Source: Promethearchaeota archaeon
Lineage (GTDB): Archaea; Asgardarchaeota; Lokiarchaeia; Sigynarchaeales; SOKP01
Assembly: GCA_019057975.1 (NCBI GenBank)
Contig: JAHLWJ010000064.1
Coordinates: forward strand, 1 to 17,620
Length of the DNA stretch: 17,620 nucleotides
Direction of reading: 5' to 3'
The notes under the pieces: generated by a model
What the model was told of the DNA's origin: nothing
What the model saw: the letters and a program-made list of their open reading frames with translations, nothing else
Database searches by the model: none
Shown: one piece after another, positions 15,334-17,620 of the stretch
Numbering within the stretch: position 1 is the stretch's first letter
Layout: the number at the start of each line of letters is the position of its first letter
Translations under genes and position numbers: made by a program

Positions 15334-15373
15334 ATTTATTTACTAATGTATAAAATTGTTAGGTAAAGACAAT

Positions 15374-16477
15374 ATGCCTCTAACTTTAGATGAAAAAATT
15401 TCTTTATTAAAGGAAGTTGGAGAAGAAATTATTGATTTAGATGAATTAAGAAACCTAATTCAATGGAAGACTGATCATAATGAAGAAATCTATGCTTATG
15501 ATGGATTTGAACCTTCTGGAATATTGCATATTGCTCAAGGACTTTTAAGAGCTATTAATGTTAATAAAATCACAAAAGCAGGAATTAAATTCAAATTTTT
15601 AGTTGCTGATTGGCATGCTGCTGCGAATCTAAAATTTGGTGGAGATTTAGAAGTTATTAAAAAAGTAGGAGACTTTTTAATCGAAACATGGAAAGTTTGC
15701 AACATGGATTTAAACAATGTTGAATTTATTTATGCTTCAGATTTAGTTAAAGAACCACCGTACTGGCAACTAGTATTGAAGATAGCTATAAATAGTTCTT
15801 TAAATAGAGTTAAACGATGTACTCAAATAATGGGGAGAAGTGAGTCAGAGCAACTTGCTGCTTCCCATATTTTATACCCTTTAATGCAAGCAGCAGATAT
15901 ATTTTATCTTCCTACAGATATATGTCAACTAGGATTGGATCAACGAAAAGTAAATATGTTGGCAAGAGAAGTTGCTAAAAAGATAAATAAACCAAAACCC
16001 GTAGCAATTCATCATCATATGTTAATGGGTTTATATAAACCGCCTTCAACAGCCTTAAAAGGAGTAGATAGGACGATAGAGATCAAAATGTCAAAATCAG
16101 ACCCAGATTCTGCAATTTTTATGTTAGATTCTCCAAATGATGTGAAACGTAAAATAAATAAGGCATATTGTCCTCCAAAACAAATCATTGAAAACCCTGT
16201 TTTAGAATATTGTAAATATATTATATTTGAACTTATCGATGTCTTTGAAGTCAAGAGACCTGAAAAATATGGTGGCAATATTGAATATTCCTCCTATGAG
16301 GAGCTAGAAAAAGATTACCAGAAAGGGAAGTTAAATCCACCTGATTTGAAACCAGCAGTTATAAAATATTTAAATCAATTTCTAGCACCTGTAATAGAAC
16401 ATTTTGAAAAAGATGTAAATGCACATAAATTATATGAATTTGTTCAAGCAGAATCTAAAAAATATAAAGCTAACTAA
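15374..16477 (+). CDS. tyrS: Tyrosyl-tRNA synthetase
   Basis: This class I synthetase attaches tyrosine to tRNA-Tyr. It is of the archaeal/eukaryotic type that carries YDGFEPSGILHIAQG, where HIAQG (52-56) is the HIGH-equivalent signature, ADIFYLPTDICQLGLDQRKVNML, and an intact KMSKSDPDSAIF motif (K238-S242). The segment just before KMSKS (YKPPSTALKGVDRTIEI) is about a dozen residues longer than I recall for plant homologues. With 367 residues it is a normal length for a form lacking C-terminal extensions. I start at ATG 15374, which has AGGTA 8 nt upstream; the in-frame TTG at 15356 lies before that Shine-Dalgarno. The gene follows PPDK by 140 nt and precedes the acyl-CoA synthetase by 23 nt. 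TrpRS is the nearest alternative, but the GFEPSG/HIAQG and QLGLDQRKVNMLAR signatures favour TyrRS. Confidence 0.9.
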   Translation: MPLTLDEKISLLKEVGEEIIDLDELRNLIQWKTDHNEEIYAYDGFEPSGILHIAQGLLRAINVNKITKAGIKFKFLVADWHAAANLKFGGDLEVIKKVGDFLIETWKVCNMDLNNVEFIYASDLVKEPPYWQLVLKIAINSSLNRVKRCTQIMGRSESEQLAASHILYPLMQAADIFYLPTDICQLGLDQRKVNMLAREVAKKINKPKPVAIHHHMLMGLYKPPSTALKGVDRTIEIKMSKSDPDSAIFMLDSPNDVKRKINKAYCPPKQIIENPVLEYCKYIIFELIDVFEVKRPEKYGGNIEYSSYEELEKDYQKGKLNPPDLKPAVIKYLNQFLAPVIEHFEKDVNAHKLYEFVQAESKKYKAN

Positions 16478-16500
16478 AAAATAAATAAAGGAGTATAGAA

Positions 16501-17620
16501 TTGTCAGGTAATCATGTAGTTGATATCTTTTTAAATCCAAAAACTGTGGCGGTAATAGGTGCTTCGAAAAACCAGACGAAAGGTGGTTATCGTATCATAG
16601 ATAATCTATTAACCAACAATTACAAAGGAAAAATCTTTCCTGTTAATCCCAATTCAGATGGTGAAGTTTTTGGTCTAGAATTTAAGAAATCTATATTAGA
16701 AATTAAAGATGATATCGATTTAGCAATTTTTTATACTCCCAGTAGCGTTATTCCTGATATTTTAGAAGAATGTATTAAGAAAAATGTTAAAGGAGCTCTT
16801 ATTGAAACAGCTGGTTTTGCAGAGGTAGGTGAGAGGGGACTTAAACTTAGGGATAAAATCCTCAAAGTAACCAGTAATTTTTCCAAGATCCGGGTTGTAG
16901 GTCCAAATTGTATGGGGCTCACTAAAATCGACGGAGATAGTGATAGTGAAGAAAGAGGTGGATTCTTTTCAGGTTTTGGTGTTTTTGACAAATATCGACG
17001 AGGAAACATCGCAATTATAACTCAATCAGGGATGTTAAATGGAGGATATCTAATGAATCTAATGCGAAATTACCCTGAAGTAGGAATTAGATATTCATGT
17101 TCAATAGGTAATAAAATGGATTTAAGTGAAATAGAATTTTTGGAGTACTTTCTTGATGATCCTACCGTAAATGTTATAGTTTTATATCTTGAATCATTTA
17201 AAGATCCTCGGAAATTTATTGAATTATGTAAAAAAACGAAAAAAATTCCTAATAAAACGATTATATTATTAAAAGGGGGAACTACATCTTTAGGGCAAAA
17301 AGCTTCTTTAAGTCATACAGGTTCCCTAGCAGAAAGCAAAAAATTAATCAATGCTATAATTAGACAATCAGGTGTAATTCAGACAGAAAGTTTACACGAT
17401 TTATTTCAATTCGCGAGAACATTTTCAATGATATATAAATCTGGAAAAAAATTACCTATATATGGTAATGTATCTATGATGGCAGGATCTGGTGGTGCTG
17501 GCACTATTTCTGCTGATCTAACAATGAAATATGGATTAACCTTTCCAATCATGGGAGAAAAGACATATCAGGTTTTGAAAGATCTCTATCCTGAATGGAT
17601 GCCTCCAAATCGATTCGCAC
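16501..17620 (+). CDS. NDP-forming acyl-CoA synthetase, 3' end outside window
   Basis: This is the N-terminal part (373 codons, no stop before the window ends) of an ADP-forming acetyl/acyl-CoA synthetase, which converts acyl-CoA + ADP + Pi to acid + ATP + CoA, or the reverse. The CoA-binding Rossmann domain starts at PKTVAVIGASKNQTKGGY. The succinyl-CoA-ligase-like domains follow with VVGPNCMGL, IITQSGMLNGG, and the phosphohistidine segment LSHTGSLA (H272). The start is TTG 16501, 7 nt after GGAG; no ATG is near. It cannot be said whether the beta (ATP-grasp) domain is fused downstream. TQSGMLNGG differs from the commoner SQSGA, so acetate need not be the substrate. It could conserve energy from acyl-CoAs made elsewhere in this region. 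It is 23 nt after tyrS and likely co-transcribed. Confidence 0.88.
   Translation, partial: MSGNHVVDIFLNPKTVAVIGASKNQTKGGYRIIDNLLTNNYKGKIFPVNPNSDGEVFGLEFKKSILEIKDDIDLAIFYTPSSVIPDILEECIKKNVKGALIETAGFAEVGERGLKLRDKILKVTSNFSKIRVVGPNCMGLTKIDGDSDSEERGGFFSGFGVFDKYRRGNIAIITQSGMLNGGYLMNLMRNYPEVGIRYSCSIGNKMDLSEIEFLEYFLDDPTVNVIVLYLESFKDPRKFIELCKKTKKIPNKTIILLKGGTTSLGQKASLSHTGSLAESKKLINAIIRQSGVIQTESLHDLFQFARTFSMIYKSGKKLPIYGNVSMMAGSGGAGTISADLTMKYGLTFPIMGEKTYQVLKDLYPEWMPPNRFA

Noticed and set aside
16731..17009. 92-codon minus-strand frame near the right end
   Set aside because: Lies opposite the CoA-binding domain of the NDP-forming acyl-CoA synthetase and is Ser/Leu-rich low complexity.
1..17620. CRISPR arrays, insertion sequences, rRNA or tRNA genes
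   Set aside because: No regularly spaced direct repeats, no transposase-like frame with terminal inverted repeats, and no rRNA or tRNA signatures were seen on reading the window.

Overview
This AT-rich window reads as archaeal chromosomal DNA. The PheRS alpha and beta subunits are the archaeal/eukaryotic form. The phosphopantetheine adenylyltransferase is the archaeal type and one gene belongs to the archaeal DUF1512 family. Ribosome-binding sites are GGTGAT-like, and one clear BRE/TATA promoter lies upstream of pheS. The mix of aldehyde ferredoxin oxidoreductase, acyl-CoA ligase, NDP-forming acyl-CoA synthetase and PPDK would suit an anaerobic heterotroph. An Asgard (Lokiarchaeia-like) origin is my guess; no single marker here proves it.

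Layout. Minus strand, 1-5792: two transcription units. The first is pheS-pheT-pheA (4509 down to 141): both subunits of phenylalanyl-tRNA synthetase followed by a fused chorismate mutase/prephenate dehydratase with a Phe-sensing ACT domain. It couples Phe synthesis with Phe-tRNA charging. A 367-nt spacer with a 10-bp perfect hairpin separates it from the second unit, a small two-helix membrane protein with a CxxC...CxxC knuckle followed by coaD. Plus strand, 5913-17620: a DUF1512 membrane protein, then a metabolic group (tungsten aldehyde oxidoreductase, acyl-CoA ligase, SCP2-domain lipid-binding protein), a NagD-type HAD phosphatase, PPDK, a tyrosyl-tRNA synthetase, and the first about 373 codons of an NDP-forming acyl-CoA synthetase that runs off the window. 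The likely flow is aldehyde to acid (reducing ferredoxin), acid to acyl-CoA, and pyruvate/PEP interconversion by PPDK.

Two things stand out. (1) The PPDK frame is cut by an exact 30-nt in-frame insertion (12831-12860) ending in TAA and followed immediately by ATG, within the normally contiguous SMPGMMDTVLN segment. The rest of the enzyme is intact, so the gene is split, bypassed, spliced or mis-assembled rather than decayed. (2) Two genes, coaD and the aldehyde oxidoreductase, appear to start at AUU. Each AUU lies 8 nt after a strong Shine-Dalgarno, matching the 6-8 nt spacing of most of the ATG/GTG/TTG genes here with a recognisable Shine-Dalgarno, and protein similarity reaches that codon. 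A conventional ATG/GTG/TTG caller would truncate coaD and lose its catalytic HxGH motif.
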